NCBI RefSeq assembly: GCF_001583695.1
Contig: NZ_LOBC01000104.1
Coordinates: 124,001 to 188,000, forward strand
DNA: 64,000 nt
Direction of reading: 5' to 3'
Origin: Bacillus wiedmannii
GTDB lineage: Bacteria; Bacillota; Bacilli; Bacillales; Bacillaceae_G
The notes beneath the pieces were generated by a model that saw only the letters and a list, made by a program, of their open reading frames with translations, did not search any database and was not told the DNA's origin. Of the stretch, positions 17,668-26,580 are shown piece by piece. Within the stretch, counting starts at the first letter, position 1. Each line of letters opens with the position of its first letter. The position numbers and the translations under genes are program-made.

Positions 17668-18669
17668 TTAACGCAAAGCACGACGTGGTAATTTATCGAT
17701 ATTCTCTAACATAATACCTGTACCAACCGCAACACAGTGCATTGGGTTTTCAGCAATTAATACTGGTACTTTTAGTTCTTCTGCTAGAAGCATGTCGATA
17801 CCGTGTAATAAAGCTCCACCGCCTGTTAGAATCACACCGCGGTCGATGATGTCCGCAGATAGTTCTGGTGGTGTGCGCTCTAATACGCCTTTTGCAGCTT
17901 GTACAATGACAGCTGCGTCTTCTTTTAGTGCTTCCGTAATTTCTTCAGAGCATACTGTAATTGTACGTGGTAAACCAGTTACCATGTCACGCCCGCGAAT
18001 TTCAAGCTCTTCACTGCGTGCACCTGGGAATACTGTACCAACTTTAATTTTAATATTTTCTGAAGTACGTTCTCCAATTAATAGCTTATACTTACGTTTA
18101 ACGTAGTTTAAGATCTCCATATCAAACTTATCGCCAGCCATTTTGATAGAGGAAGAGGTAACAATATCACCCATAGATAGTACAGCGATATCCGTTGTAC
18201 CTCCACCAATATCAACAACCATGTTACCGCTTGGTTGGAAGATTTCCATACCAGCACCAACTGCGGCTACTTTTGGTTCTTCTTCTAAAAATACTGTTTT
18301 ACCACCTGAACGTTCAGCAGCCTCACGAATTGCTTTTTGTTCTACTGATGTGATATTTGTTGGACAACAAATTAAAATGCGAGGTTTTGAAAAGAAGCTC
18401 TTCACGTCCAATTTGTTAATGAAATACTTTAACATTGCTTCTGTAATTTCGAAATCTGCGATTACACCATCTTTAAGCGGACGAATTGCTACAATATTAC
18501 CAGGTGTACGTCCCACCATACTTCTTGCTTCTTCACCTACTGCTAATACTTTACCTGTGTTACGATCAATTGCCACAACAGATGGCTCATTTAATACAAT
18601 ACCTTTGCCTTTAACATGAATTAATACATTAGCCGTACCTAGGTCAATTCCGATATCTCGCGCAAACAT
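17668..18669 (-). CDS. mbl: MreB-like rod-shape protein Mbl
   Basis: Bacterial actin that polymerises under the membrane and directs lateral-wall synthesis. 333 residues from MFARDIGIDLGTANVLI. Actin-fold motifs: phosphate 1 (DIGIDLGTANVL), phosphate 2 (MVVDIGGGTTDIAVLS) and the adenosine motif (GVILTGGGALLHGID). An in-frame ATG at 18678 is only 2 nt from GGAGG. The ATG at 18669 gives the family's normal N-terminus and 11-nt spacing, so it is chosen. Its position beside spoIIID matches B. subtilis. Confidence 0.96.
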   Translation of the reverse strand: MFARDIGIDLGTANVLIHVKGKGIVLNEPSVVAIDRNTGKVLAVGEEARSMVGRTPGNIVAIRPLKDGVIADFEITEAMLKYFINKLDVKSFFSKPRILICCPTNITSVEQKAIREAAERSGGKTVFLEEEPKVAAVGAGMEIFQPSGNMVVDIGGGTTDIAVLSMGDIVTSSSIKMAGDKFDMEILNYVKRKYKLLIGERTSENIKIKVGTVFPGARSEELEIRGRDMVTGLPRTITVCSEEITEALKEDAAVIVQAAKGVLERTPPELSADIIDRGVILTGGGALLHGIDMLLAEELKVPVLIAENPMHCVAVGTGIMLENIDKLPRRALR

Positions 18670-18830
18670 TCCCGTCATTTCCTCCTCGATATTCAAAATC
18701 AGGTTACACCCGAATTCTTTTACACCTAATTTCTGATTTTATCATAAATTTAACAGAAACGTAATATTCGCAAAAAGAATTCTTCTGAAAAATATTACCG
18801 GATTGAAACGGAATGTTCACGATTGTACCT

Positions 18831-19103
18831 TTATTGACGTACCGGCTTTTCTACATCTTCTTTTCTATACTTTTGTTTTGTTGCTTCTCCGCCTCTTAAA
18901 TGACGAATAGACTTATGATAATCAAGAATTTCTTTCACTTCATTTGCGAGCTCTGGATTAATTTCTGGTAGACGTTCTGTTAAATCTTTATGGACTGTAC
19001 TCTTTGATACCCCAAATTCCTTTGCAATGACACGCACTGTCTTTCTTGTCTCCACGATATACTTACCAATCTTGATAGTTCTCTCTTTGATGTAATCGTG
19101 CAC
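18831..19103 (-). CDS. spoIIID: Sporulation transcription factor SpoIIID
   Basis: Mother-cell DNA-binding regulator that modulates the SigE and SigK regulons. 90 residues starting with GTG (VHDYIKERTIKIGKYIVE). The helix-turn-helix TVRVIAKEFGVSKSTVHKDL is at about residues 21-40 and the basic C-terminal region needed for DNA binding is present. An open frame continues 42 codons upstream, but GGGAGG 8 nt before the GTG and the conserved family N-terminus fix the start at 19103. Confidence 0.95.
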   Translation of the reverse strand: MHDYIKERTIKIGKYIVETRKTVRVIAKEFGVSKSTVHKDLTERLPEINPELANEVKEILDYHKSIRHLRGGEATKQKYRKEDVEKPVRQ

Positions 19104-19415
19104 ACCACTCGCCTCCCTAAATTGGATGTGAGAAGTGTGAAATGAGCCTCGCTGCATACGACTTAGAAGTAAGTGTGAGTGCTGTTTGTAAGCGTTAAAT
19201 ATTCTTGGATTTATAATGAAATGATTCACGATTTCTCACCTCAAACACTCTCTTTGCTTTGGTTTATACCATTGTATTGCCCGCACTACTGATATATGCT
19301 ACATGTTCAATATTTTTAAGGACTAAGTACAAAAAAATTTCATTTCAAGAAAAATTCCATTCCTTAAATAAAAAAGCCTATTAGAATTTAAATATAATTC
19401 TAATAGGCTTGAACT
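19104..19415. other. Intergenic region upstream of spoIIID
   Basis: 312 bp with the spoIIID leader and the terminator of the upstream deacetylase gene (19374-19410). No other ORF or clear repeat seen. Confidence 0.5.
19374..19410 (-). terminator. Terminator of deacetylase-like gene
   Basis: Perfect 15-bp stem AAGCCTATTAGAATT / AATTCTAATAGGCTT, followed by TTTTTATTT on the minus strand. Confidence 0.92.
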
Positions 19416-20264
19416 TTACTTATTTGGAGCCTCATATTCACCTGAGACTATTTTCTCAAAGGTATCCATTTTAATATCCGCTGAAATAAACCAACGTTTT
19501 ATTTCTAGAGGATTGTTTTCTGGTGTTGCATACCCTTGTATACTAGCAAATGCTAACTCCATTTTTAAATCTTTTAATATTTGGAGCGTATCTTTATTAT
19601 ACTGCCCAAATGGATATGATATATAATTTGACTTTAAAAAATCCTTACTTTTTAATATATCATTTTTAACCACTTGATTTCCCTCAGCAAGTAAAGCCGC
19701 TGAACCATTCTTAAATTTATGTAAAGTATGTGTATGACTTCCAAATTCAAAAACATCTTTCATTTTATCCATTTCATTCATACTTAACATTTGAAAGGCT
19801 TTAGGATCAAACTGTTCTTCCTTATTAGTTATTCTAGATGTAACTGCAAATGAAGCTGCATGCATTTTATATTTTTTTAAAATTGGATATGCATATACAT
19901 AATTTGATTTAGAACTGTTATCGAATGTGATTAAGACACTTTTCTTAGGAAGTTTCTTTTTATTTCTTATAAATTGATTAAATTCTTCCAAAGTAAGAGT
20001 ATGATACTGATTATCCGCTAAATACTTCATTTGTTTTTCAAACATTCCTACCGATACCGCAGTTGCCTTATCTTTTAATACCGGATTTTGGTTTTTATCA
20101 TTATCTTTTGTTAAATAATAATATTGCAGAACTGGCACTTTCTCCTGCTTACCTGCAGCATTCATTTTATTAAAAATAAAAAATCCAATCCCAACGATTA
20201 ATGCCACTACAACCGCTATTAAAATAAATAATTTTTTCAAACTTTTGCTTCCTCTAGCTTTCAA
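19416..20264 (-). CDS. Membrane-anchored polysaccharide-deacetylase-like protein with altered metal-site motif
   Basis: 282 residues: short basic N-terminus, one membrane anchor (~11-31), then a NodB-type fold outside. Motif 1 reads TFDN (113-116) where TFDD is usual, so the metal-ligand Asp is Asn116. Motif 2 SHTHTLH (176-182) keeps both His. Other family features are VPVLQYYYL near 43-51 and SYPFGQYN. Deacetylases of this kind act on peptidoglycan or PNAG-like glycans. With the Asp changed it may be inactive, or use another ligand. The start is TTG, preceded by GAGGGGG at 10 nt. It is not in the B. subtilis order here, so it is probably an accessory gene. Confidence 0.82.
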   Translation of the reverse strand: MKARGSKSLKKLFILIAVVVALIVGIGFFIFNKMNAAGKQEKVPVLQYYYLTKDNDKNQNPVLKDKATAVSVGMFEKQMKYLADNQYHTLTLEEFNQFIRNKKKLPKKSVLITFDNSSKSNYVYAYPILKKYKMHAASFAVTSRITNKEEQFDPKAFQMLSMNEMDKMKDVFEFGSHTHTLHKFKNGSAALLAEGNQVVKNDILKSKDFLKSNYISYPFGQYNKDTLQILKDLKMELAFASIQGYATPENNPLEIKRWFISADIKMDTFEKIVSGEYEAPNK

Positions 20265-20410
20265 TTTAAAACTTCCCCCTCAACCACAACAAAAAAACAC
20301 AGTATTTAGAGTCCTACTGTATTCAAATATCGTTTTCTTATGTAAAAAAATCACAATTAGTATTATACGGCTTAGCTTTAAAAATTCCAATAGGTGTACA
20401 AAAAGAAAAA

Positions 20411-20431
20411 GACACTCTTTCTTAGAGTGTC
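20411..20431 (-). terminator. Terminator of the small membrane-protein gene
   Basis: GACACTCT pairs with AGAGTGTC across a 5-nt loop, followed by TTTTTCTTTTTG on the minus strand. It overlaps the last codon of the gene. Confidence 0.85.
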
Positions 20432-20564
20432 ATTCTTCTCGTTCCAATTCTTCTTCTAACAATTGATGGTGGGGAACCTCTTTCTTACCGGCAATATAAT
20501 AATATAAAGTGAATAAAACAAACAATAAAATAATAGCAGTCGACAGAACAAACAAAAATGACAC
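20430..20564 (-). CDS. Small single-pass membrane protein, unknown function
   Basis: 44 residues from a GTG start: a hydrophobic helix (SFLFVLSTAIILLFVLF) then a charged tail rich in Glu. GGAGGGG lies 7 nt before the GTG, and a terminator sits right at the stop, so it looks like a true monocistronic gene. The open frame extends upstream into the repeat element but without a ribosome site. No family recognised. It lies downstream of spoIIQ, so a sporulation role is possible but unproven. Confidence 0.65.
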   Translation of the reverse strand: MSFLFVLSTAIILLFVLFTLYYYIAGKKEVPHHQLLEEELEREE

Positions 20565-20664
20565 AGTATCCCCTCCCTTTTGTAATATATATTCGAGAAT
20601 CTCGTCATTTTTCCTTGTTATTGCAACTTTTTTCTCGAAATTGAGTATTTTTATATAAAGTGAA

Positions 20665-20806
20665 ACTTTAATCAGTGGGGGACACCCCCACTGATTATTA
20701 GCCTTCACCAATCGGGCTTTTACGGGCAGTTGCCCCTAACCTAACTTCTTAGCTTTCACTGAATTTTGAAATAGGGGTCTTACTGCCCCGTTAATGCGGG
20801 GTAAAA
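20665..20806 (-). repeat. B. cereus-group interspersed structured repeat (bcr1-like)
   Basis: About 140 bp of GC-richer, heavily self-complementary sequence in an AT-rich gap. It contains a hairpin AATCAGTGGGGG/CCCCCACTGATT at one end (~20669-20697), CGGGCTTTTACGGGCAG in the middle, and ACTGCCCCG/CGGGG near the other end. This matches my memory of the short repeat (bcr1 family) scattered through B. cereus genomes, described as MITE-like and possibly transcribed. Exact boundaries and target duplication were not established. Confidence 0.6.
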
Positions 20807-20811
20807 GTAAA

Positions 20812-20842
20812 AAAATCAGCTCTCCTAGTGAGAACTGATTTT
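20812..20842 (-). terminator. spoIIQ terminator
   Basis: AAAATCAG/CTGATTTT plus TCTC/GAGA stem, followed by TTTACTTTTAC on the minus strand, just after the spoIIQ stop. Confidence 0.85.
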
Positions 20843-20851
20843 TTTACTTTC

Positions 20852-21757
20852 TTATTCTTGTAAAGAAGAACTGTTAGATGATTCTGTAGAACCATTTGTT
20901 GATTTTTCTTCTTTCTTCGGTTCTTCTTTTTTGTCACTAGTCGAACCGCTAGTTGATTTCTCTTCTTTTTGAGACTTATCTTCTGTTTTATTTTCTGGTT
21001 TCGTGCTAGTTGACTTTTCTTCTTTTTGAGATTTGTCATCAGCTTTTTTACCAGAAGCATTCGTTGCTTTTGCAGCACCTGCATCAGCTTTAATTTCGGC
21101 TACTGATTTATTTAAGTAGCGTTCAGGGTTCACAGCCACGTTGTCTTTACGTACTTCAAAGTGAACGTGAGAACCTGCTTCTTTATTCATTGCACTTAGA
21201 CCGGATTTTCCTAATACTTCACCTTGTGCAACTCGTGCACCTTTTTCTACTTTCACACTGCCTAAGCTTTGATAAGAAACTGCTACACCATTTCCGCTAT
21301 CAACTGTTACAACATAACCAAGAAGTGAATCTTTTTCAGCTTTCGTTACTGTACCGCTTAAAGCAGCAGCTACATCGAATTCTTTTCCATTCTTCGCAGC
21401 AATGTCGATTCCTTTATTTGGGGAATATGTGTTGTTATAAAAGACAAGTGCTTTTTCTTGTTCCGCCTCAGTTGCTGCATCTTCATAGAATTTCTTCTGT
21501 ACGACTACTTCCGCATTAGCGGCTGCTGGCATTTTCACTACTTCTGAAGATTTCGTTACTGGTACTGCTGGATCTTCCGATTGTGTATACGGTGTTGCTT
21601 GATCTTGGTTCGGAGTCTTCTTCGGATTAGCTCCTTGGAACCATAGCGCAACCATTAAAATTACTGCTGCACAAGCAATGTATAGTGCCGGAAACACCCA
21701 TCTTTTTTGAAATAAATGTACTACCTTTTGCGACTTTTTATTATTTCTTCCTCGCAT
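20852..21757 (-). CDS. spoIIQ: Stage II sporulation protein SpoIIQ (LytM-like, degenerate)
   Basis: Forespore membrane protein that pairs with SpoIIIAH across the intermembrane space to hold the engulfing membranes and the feeding-tube channel. 301 residues: membrane segment at ~20-40 and LytM/M23 domain at ~100-215. The first zinc motif has Asn114 in NKGID where peptidases have His; the HVHF (197-200) of the second motif is kept. B. subtilis SpoIIQ also lacks that His. The tail (~232-301) is low complexity with near-repeats of KSQKEEKSTS. The gene lies between spoIID and spoIIID as in Bacillus, but an ABC exporter locus is inserted between it and spoIID. Confidence 0.93.
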   Translation of the reverse strand: MRGRNNKKSQKVVHLFQKRWVFPALYIACAAVILMVALWFQGANPKKTPNQDQATPYTQSEDPAVPVTKSSEVVKMPAAANAEVVVQKKFYEDAATEAEQEKALVFYNNTYSPNKGIDIAAKNGKEFDVAAALSGTVTKAEKDSLLGYVVTVDSGNGVAVSYQSLGSVKVEKGARVAQGEVLGKSGLSAMNKEAGSHVHFEVRKDNVAVNPERYLNKSVAEIKADAGAAKATNASGKKADDKSQKEEKSTSTKPENKTEDKSQKEEKSTSGSTSDKKEEPKKEEKSTNGSTESSNSSSLQE

Positions 21758-21892
21758 TCCATCATCACCTCAGCAATCATTTTGAACAATATTCGCTTAT
21801 CCTATACAACGTATAACTAATTACTTTTCGACAAAATCTGTAAAAATATGTATAGGAATTGTAAAATTTCCGAGGAAATGATAGAAAAAAGA

Positions 21893-21920
21893 AAAAACTG
21901 AGCATTTCAGCTCAGTTTTT
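21893..21920 (-). terminator. ABC exporter operon terminator
   Basis: AAAAACTGAGC pairs with GCTCAGTTTTT over a 6-nt loop; a T-run follows on the minus strand. It overlaps the end of the permease gene. Confidence 0.88.
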
Positions 21921-22623
21921 AGTCCAATTGTTTCTTTTTATATACGATTAAACATGCAATAAGTGAAATAACGAGCCACACTCCAACATTTAGCATATGC
22001 CCACTAATACTACTAAACCCAGCACCCTCCACTAAGCTTTTAATCGCTTTTTCAAGATGAGATGTTGGAAGATAACTAATCATCGTCTTAATTACTTTAT
22101 TTTCAACCATTGGCTCAAATTGTACAGCTAAATACATCGTCATTAATATTGGCATTCCAATTAGTGATGTTTGCGGGACAGACTCAGCTAATAATCCAAT
22201 CACTGTTCCAATTAAAATGAATAGAATTGTTCCACATAAGAAAATAAATGCTAGCAATAAGAGATTTCCACTTAATTGATCTAGAATGAATAAGTTTACA
22301 ATGGAAATACCTAACGTTAAACATGCTGTTAATATACTTTTCCCAAGAAGAACTTCAACAGAAGAAGCTGGTGATAGCATTAACACACGTAACGTATGTT
22401 TTTCTTTCTCTTCTGCAATTACCATTGATTGAACAAACCCTGCTACAAATAGAAAGGACATTAAAGTAATAATGCCAACCCCCATGCGTCCTTCTCCAAA
22501 TCTGCTAAATATAAATGCAAATATAATTGGTAATGATGCCATTAACAAAACTTGTGAATTTGTCTTAAAATCCTGTACTTCTTTTCTAAAAATAGCTGAT
22601 ACACGTCTCATTGAAAATGTCAT
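21919..22623 (-). CDS. ABC-2 type exporter permease
   Basis: 234 residues with about six membrane segments. The conserved segment MVIAEEKEKHTLRVLMLSPAS is typical of ABC-2 permeases that pair with NatA/CcmA-type ATPases. The ATG overlaps the stop of the ATPase gene by one base (TAATG), with GGGAGGGG upstream, so the two are co-translated. Substrate unknown; such small pairs often export peptides, sodium or antimicrobial compounds. Confidence 0.88.
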   Translation of the reverse strand: MTFSMRRVSAIFRKEVQDFKTNSQVLLMASLPIIFAFIFSRFGEGRMGVGIITLMSFLFVAGFVQSMVIAEEKEKHTLRVLMLSPASSVEVLLGKSILTACLTLGISIVNLFILDQLSGNLLLLAFIFLCGTILFILIGTVIGLLAESVPQTSLIGMPILMTMYLAVQFEPMVENKVIKTMISYLPTSHLEKAIKSLVEGAGFSSISGHMLNVGVWLVISLIACLIVYKKKQLD

Positions 22624-23465
22624 TATAATCCCCTCCCAGTAACTTCAATAAAGATATCGCCTAGCGTTGGTTCGTGTGAATGAATGGATAGTAATTCACC
22701 TTTTTTCATCCATTCTGAAATGCGTTTTGCACCTAATTCATCTTTTTGCACGATTTCTTTTTGCTTATCTTTTAATACAACTTGTATTTGATCTTTCGCG
22801 TATTGTAAACGAAGGTTTTCTGGTGTATCAAGCGCTACAATTTCTCCGCCGCACAGAAAGGCGATGCGATTACAAAGCGTCTCCGCCTCATCCATATTGT
22901 GAGTCGTTAAGAAAATCGTCGTTCCTTCTTTATTTAAGTCTTTTAAGATTTTGTGAATGTTTTGTACGTTTACTGGATCAAGTGCAGATGTTGGTTCGTC
23001 TAAGAAGAGGATATCTGGTTTATGAAGGATTGCTCTAGCTAGTGTAACGCGCTGCTTCATTCCTTTTGATAGTTTCTTTACTGGTGTTTTTTTATCATCT
23101 AATAGATTCACTTGTGCTAGTACTTCATCAATTCGTTCTTTTTTACAATCGTATAAGTCACAAAATAATAGTAAGTTATCATAAATGCTAAGTCTCTCAT
23201 ATAAGCCACTGTTGTCTGTTAAAATACCAATTCGTTTGTAATCGATGCTGCTCGGTCCGGTAATATCTTTACCTAGTACCCTCACTGTTCCAACGCTATG
23301 CAGCAATTGAGAAGTTAAAATCTTTACTGTTGTCGTTTTTCCAGATCCACTCGGTCCGAGGAATCCGAAAATTTCTCCTTGCTTCACCTCAATATTTACA
23401 TTTCGAAGTGCCGTTTTTTCGCTGAAACTTTTCATTACATCTTTCATTTCAATTGCCAATGTCAT
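22623..23465 (-). CDS. ABC exporter ATP-binding protein
   Basis: 280 residues from MTLAIEMKDVMKSFSEKTAL. Intact ATPase: Walker A GPSGSGKTT, signature LSKGMKQRV, Walker B ILFLDEPTSALD, H-loop TTHNMDE. A longer frame begins 28 codons upstream (23549), but AAAGGGG lies 8 nt before the ATG at 23465, so the shorter form is chosen. It is followed by its permease and preceded by a LytTR-type regulator gene; the intervening region holds the two ACCGGT sites. Confidence 0.9.
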   Translation of the reverse strand: MTLAIEMKDVMKSFSEKTALRNVNIEVKQGEIFGFLGPSGSGKTTTVKILTSQLLHSVGTVRVLGKDITGPSSIDYKRIGILTDNSGLYERLSIYDNLLLFCDLYDCKKERIDEVLAQVNLLDDKKTPVKKLSKGMKQRVTLARAILHKPDILFLDEPTSALDPVNVQNIHKILKDLNKEGTTIFLTTHNMDEAETLCNRIAFLCGGEIVALDTPENLRLQYAKDQIQVVLKDKQKEIVQKDELGAKRISEWMKKGELLSIHSHEPTLGDIFIEVTGRGL

Positions 23466-23583
23466 CCCGTCATCCCCTTTGTTTTTCTTTTTATAGATGA
23501 AAGTCGCTTTAGCGCTTTTCGTTTGTTTGTTTCGCTTTTCTTGACTCAATCATATGAAAAACAAAGGAGTTACGCAGTAAAAT

Positions 23584-23610
23584 ACCGGTAAAAGGAGTAT
23601 TTTTACCGGT
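23584..23610. promoter_or_regulatory. Candidate LytTR operator: two ACCGGT boxes 21 bp apart
   Basis: ACCGGTAAAA (23584-23593) and its exact reverse complement TTTTACCGGT (23601-23610). Because ACCGGT is itself palindromic, the two boxes are also direct repeats with a 21-bp period, the spacing at which LytTR-domain dimers such as AgrA bind. The site sits between the LytTR-type gene and the ABC exporter genes. A weak terminator function is an alternative. Confidence 0.5.
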
Positions 23611-23645
23611 GAATGAATCGTATTTTAAGCTTATTGGAGCAATTT

Positions 23646-24653
23646 TTATAGCCCAATCACACCTTTTAATTCATCCATTCGTCCTTTCGATAACGGAATT
23701 GAACTTTTTCTTTCGTCATCCAAAATTAAACTAAAACTGTTACGAGTCCACGTAATCACTTCTCGCACTCTTTGTAAATTCACAAGGTACGAGCGATGAC
23801 ATCTAAAGAACCCGAATCCTGTTAATCTCGCTTCTAGTTCACTTAATGTTAATGCACATACGAAATCACCTTCACGCACATGAATATGTGTCACTCCGTT
23901 TTGCGTTTCGATGAAATGAATTTCCATCGGATCAAGTAAAATGATTTTATCATTCACTTTCGCTGGTATTCTTTCTAACTTCATTTGCGGAATCATTTGA
24001 ACAACCTTTTCTTCATCCACCTCTTCCACTTCTTCTTGTTCGATTTCTACTTTTTTCACGCCATCATTGTTTAATATGTATACATCTTCTGTTAACGAAA
24101 GGGCGTCCGATAGGAAAGATGATGTAATAAAAATCGCCTTTCCTTGCTCTTTCATTTTCATAATCGCTTTTCGAATAATAATCGTACTCTCTGTATCTAC
24201 ATTTTGCTCTGGCTCTTCCAAAATAACTAAGTCTGGATTATGAATCATAACACGCCCGATATGAAGGCGACGTTTCTCTGAAAATGATAGTTTTTCTATT
24301 TTAACGTTTAGCTTATCTAAGAGACCGACATATTGCACTACTTCTTCTGTGCTCATATTTGATTCATACAGTCCTATTAAGAACTTGAAGTATTCCTTTA
24401 CCTTCAAACGATCATATGCCTCATCTTTCAAGAAACAAAAGCCGATGCGGGAATAATGTTTCTTTCCAATCGCTTCACCTTCAAATAGCACATTACCAGT
24501 TGAAGCTTCTTCCTCACCAATAATGATGCGGTGCAACACTTTAGCTGTATGGTTATTACATTGCAAAACAACACATTGTCCCTTCTCAACCTTCAGTTCA
24601 ACTGCCGGCAACTGATTCGTTTTTCCTAATTGTTTCAACTCCAGTAGTGCCAT
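23646..24653 (-). CDS. LytTR-family transcriptional regulator fused to a degenerate ABC ATPase domain
   Basis: 335 residues. Residues ~1-205 follow the ABC ATPase fold, but the Walker A site reads CNNHTAK (32-38) with no GxGKS core, the signature reads LSFSEKRRL, and Walker B is VILEEPEQNVD with Glu in place of the first Asp. A Glu-rich linker (~204-218) follows. Residues ~232-333 are a LytTR DNA-binding domain (IHFIETQNGVTHIHV, FFRCHRSYLVNLQRV). It probably cannot hydrolyse ATP and may sense by binding the neighbouring exporter permease or a ligand. Likely regulator of the exporter genes at 21919-23465. Such fusions exist in Bacillales but I know of no characterised one. Confidence 0.85.
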   Translation of the reverse strand: MALLELKQLGKTNQLPAVELKVEKGQCVVLQCNNHTAKVLHRIIIGEEEASTGNVLFEGEAIGKKHYSRIGFCFLKDEAYDRLKVKEYFKFLIGLYESNMSTEEVVQYVGLLDKLNVKIEKLSFSEKRRLHIGRVMIHNPDLVILEEPEQNVDTESTIIIRKAIMKMKEQGKAIFITSSFLSDALSLTEDVYILNNDGVKKVEIEQEEVEEVDEEKVVQMIPQMKLERIPAKVNDKIILLDPMEIHFIETQNGVTHIHVREGDFVCALTLSELEARLTGFGFFRCHRSYLVNLQRVREVITWTRNSFSLILDDERKSSIPLSKGRMDELKGVIGL

Positions 24654-24733
24654 TCCGTCTCCCCCAAATACTTTTTATCCTATTATACCAAACAATTAAT
24701 GGAAGATTTAGATATTTTATGAAGTATCATAAA

Positions 24734-24767
24734 AAGAAGGCTATCCAAATGAAAGGATAGCCTTCTT
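24734..24767. terminator. Hairpin terminator after the acyl-CoA ligase remnant
   Basis: 13-bp stem AAGAAGGCTATCC / GGATAGCCTTCTT, followed by TTTTATGATAC on the minus strand. It was presumably the terminator of the once-intact ligase gene. Confidence 0.85.
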
Positions 24768-24769
24768 CT

Positions 24770-25252
24770 CTAGTTTTGCTCTATATACGTCTTGAGCTGA
24801 TCACGCAGCGCTTTCTTTAAGAATTTCCCTACAGATGTTTTCGAAATTTCGTTTATAAATAAAATATCATCTGGCATCCACCATTTCGGAAATTCTGCTT
24901 CTAGTAAAGCGTACAGCTCTTCCCTTTCTACTGCTTGTCCCTCTTTTAATACAACGCAAGCAACGGGACGTTCTTGCCATTTTTCATGCGGCACCGCCAC
25001 AACAGATGCTTCTAACACTTTATCGTGCGACATTAAGGCATTTTCTAAATCTACGGAAGAAATCCATTCGCCTCCACTTTTAATTCAGTCTTTCTTACAA
25101 TCAGCAATCTTAATACATCCTTCCGAATCAACCATGACAATGTCTCCTGTATAGAGCCAACCGTCTTTCATTGATTCTTTTCTGTACGTTCATCCTTATA
25201 ATAGCTTCCAGCGATCCATGGGCCCTTTAAACAGAGTTCTGTCACCACTGAA
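24770..25252 (-). pseudogene. Remnant of an AMP-forming acyl-CoA synthetase (C-terminal part)
   Basis: The last 87 residues form an open frame ([20 protein letters not shown]... [13 protein letters not shown]), the usual C-terminal lid of fatty-acid CoA ligases including the conserved Lys in KTSVGK. Translation continues upstream as [14 protein letters not shown], preceded by a TGA stop where the family has KKDLIKSGGEW. Further upstream DGWLYTGDIVMVD is joined by a one-base frameshift to TELCLKGPWIAGSYYKDE. The N-terminal ~400 residues are absent. Stop, frameshift and truncation together make it a decayed gene. The hairpin terminator remains. Confidence 0.88.
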
Positions 25253-25310
25253 CATTGACGATTTTTTTAATATATCAACGATTCGATAAGGAACCTATCT
25301 ACTAACAAAA

Positions 25311-25345
25311 GAAAACCGTCCCAATATACCTCTTGGAACGGTTTC
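25311..25345 (-). terminator. spoIID terminator
   Basis: GAAACCGT.CCAA pairs with TTGG.ACGGTTTTC around an 8-nt loop; TTTTCTTTTG follows on the minus strand. Confidence 0.85.
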
Positions 25346-25353
25346 TTTTCCCC

Positions 25354-26445
<1,092 letters not shown>

Positions 26446-26541
26446 TTAAGGGGAACCAGCTAAAACGAAAATTTTCTAAATATTTTTACTGGTACGTGCA
26501 TAAGTATAGAATTTATTGACTATAACAGTAATAACCCAAAA

Positions 26542-26577
26542 AAATAGTCCCTACGTCAAAAGACGTAGAGACTATTT
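26542..26577 (-). terminator. murA terminator
   Basis: AAATAGTC.CTACGTC / GACGTAG.GACTATTT around an AAAA loop, followed by TTTTTGGG on the minus strand. Confidence 0.9.
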
Positions 26578-26580
26578 CAA

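Noticed and set aside
18143-18619. Long plus-strand frame opposite mbl
   Set aside because: Shadow of a highly conserved gene; no ribosome site or family resemblance.
19104-19229. N-terminally extended SpoIIID (132 residues)
   Set aside because: The extra residues lack a ribosome site and are not part of the family; GTG at 19103 fits.
20791-21084. 97-residue Lys-rich frame on the minus strand overlapping the spoIIQ end
   Set aside because: Alternate frame of the SpoIIQ low-complexity tail; composition only.
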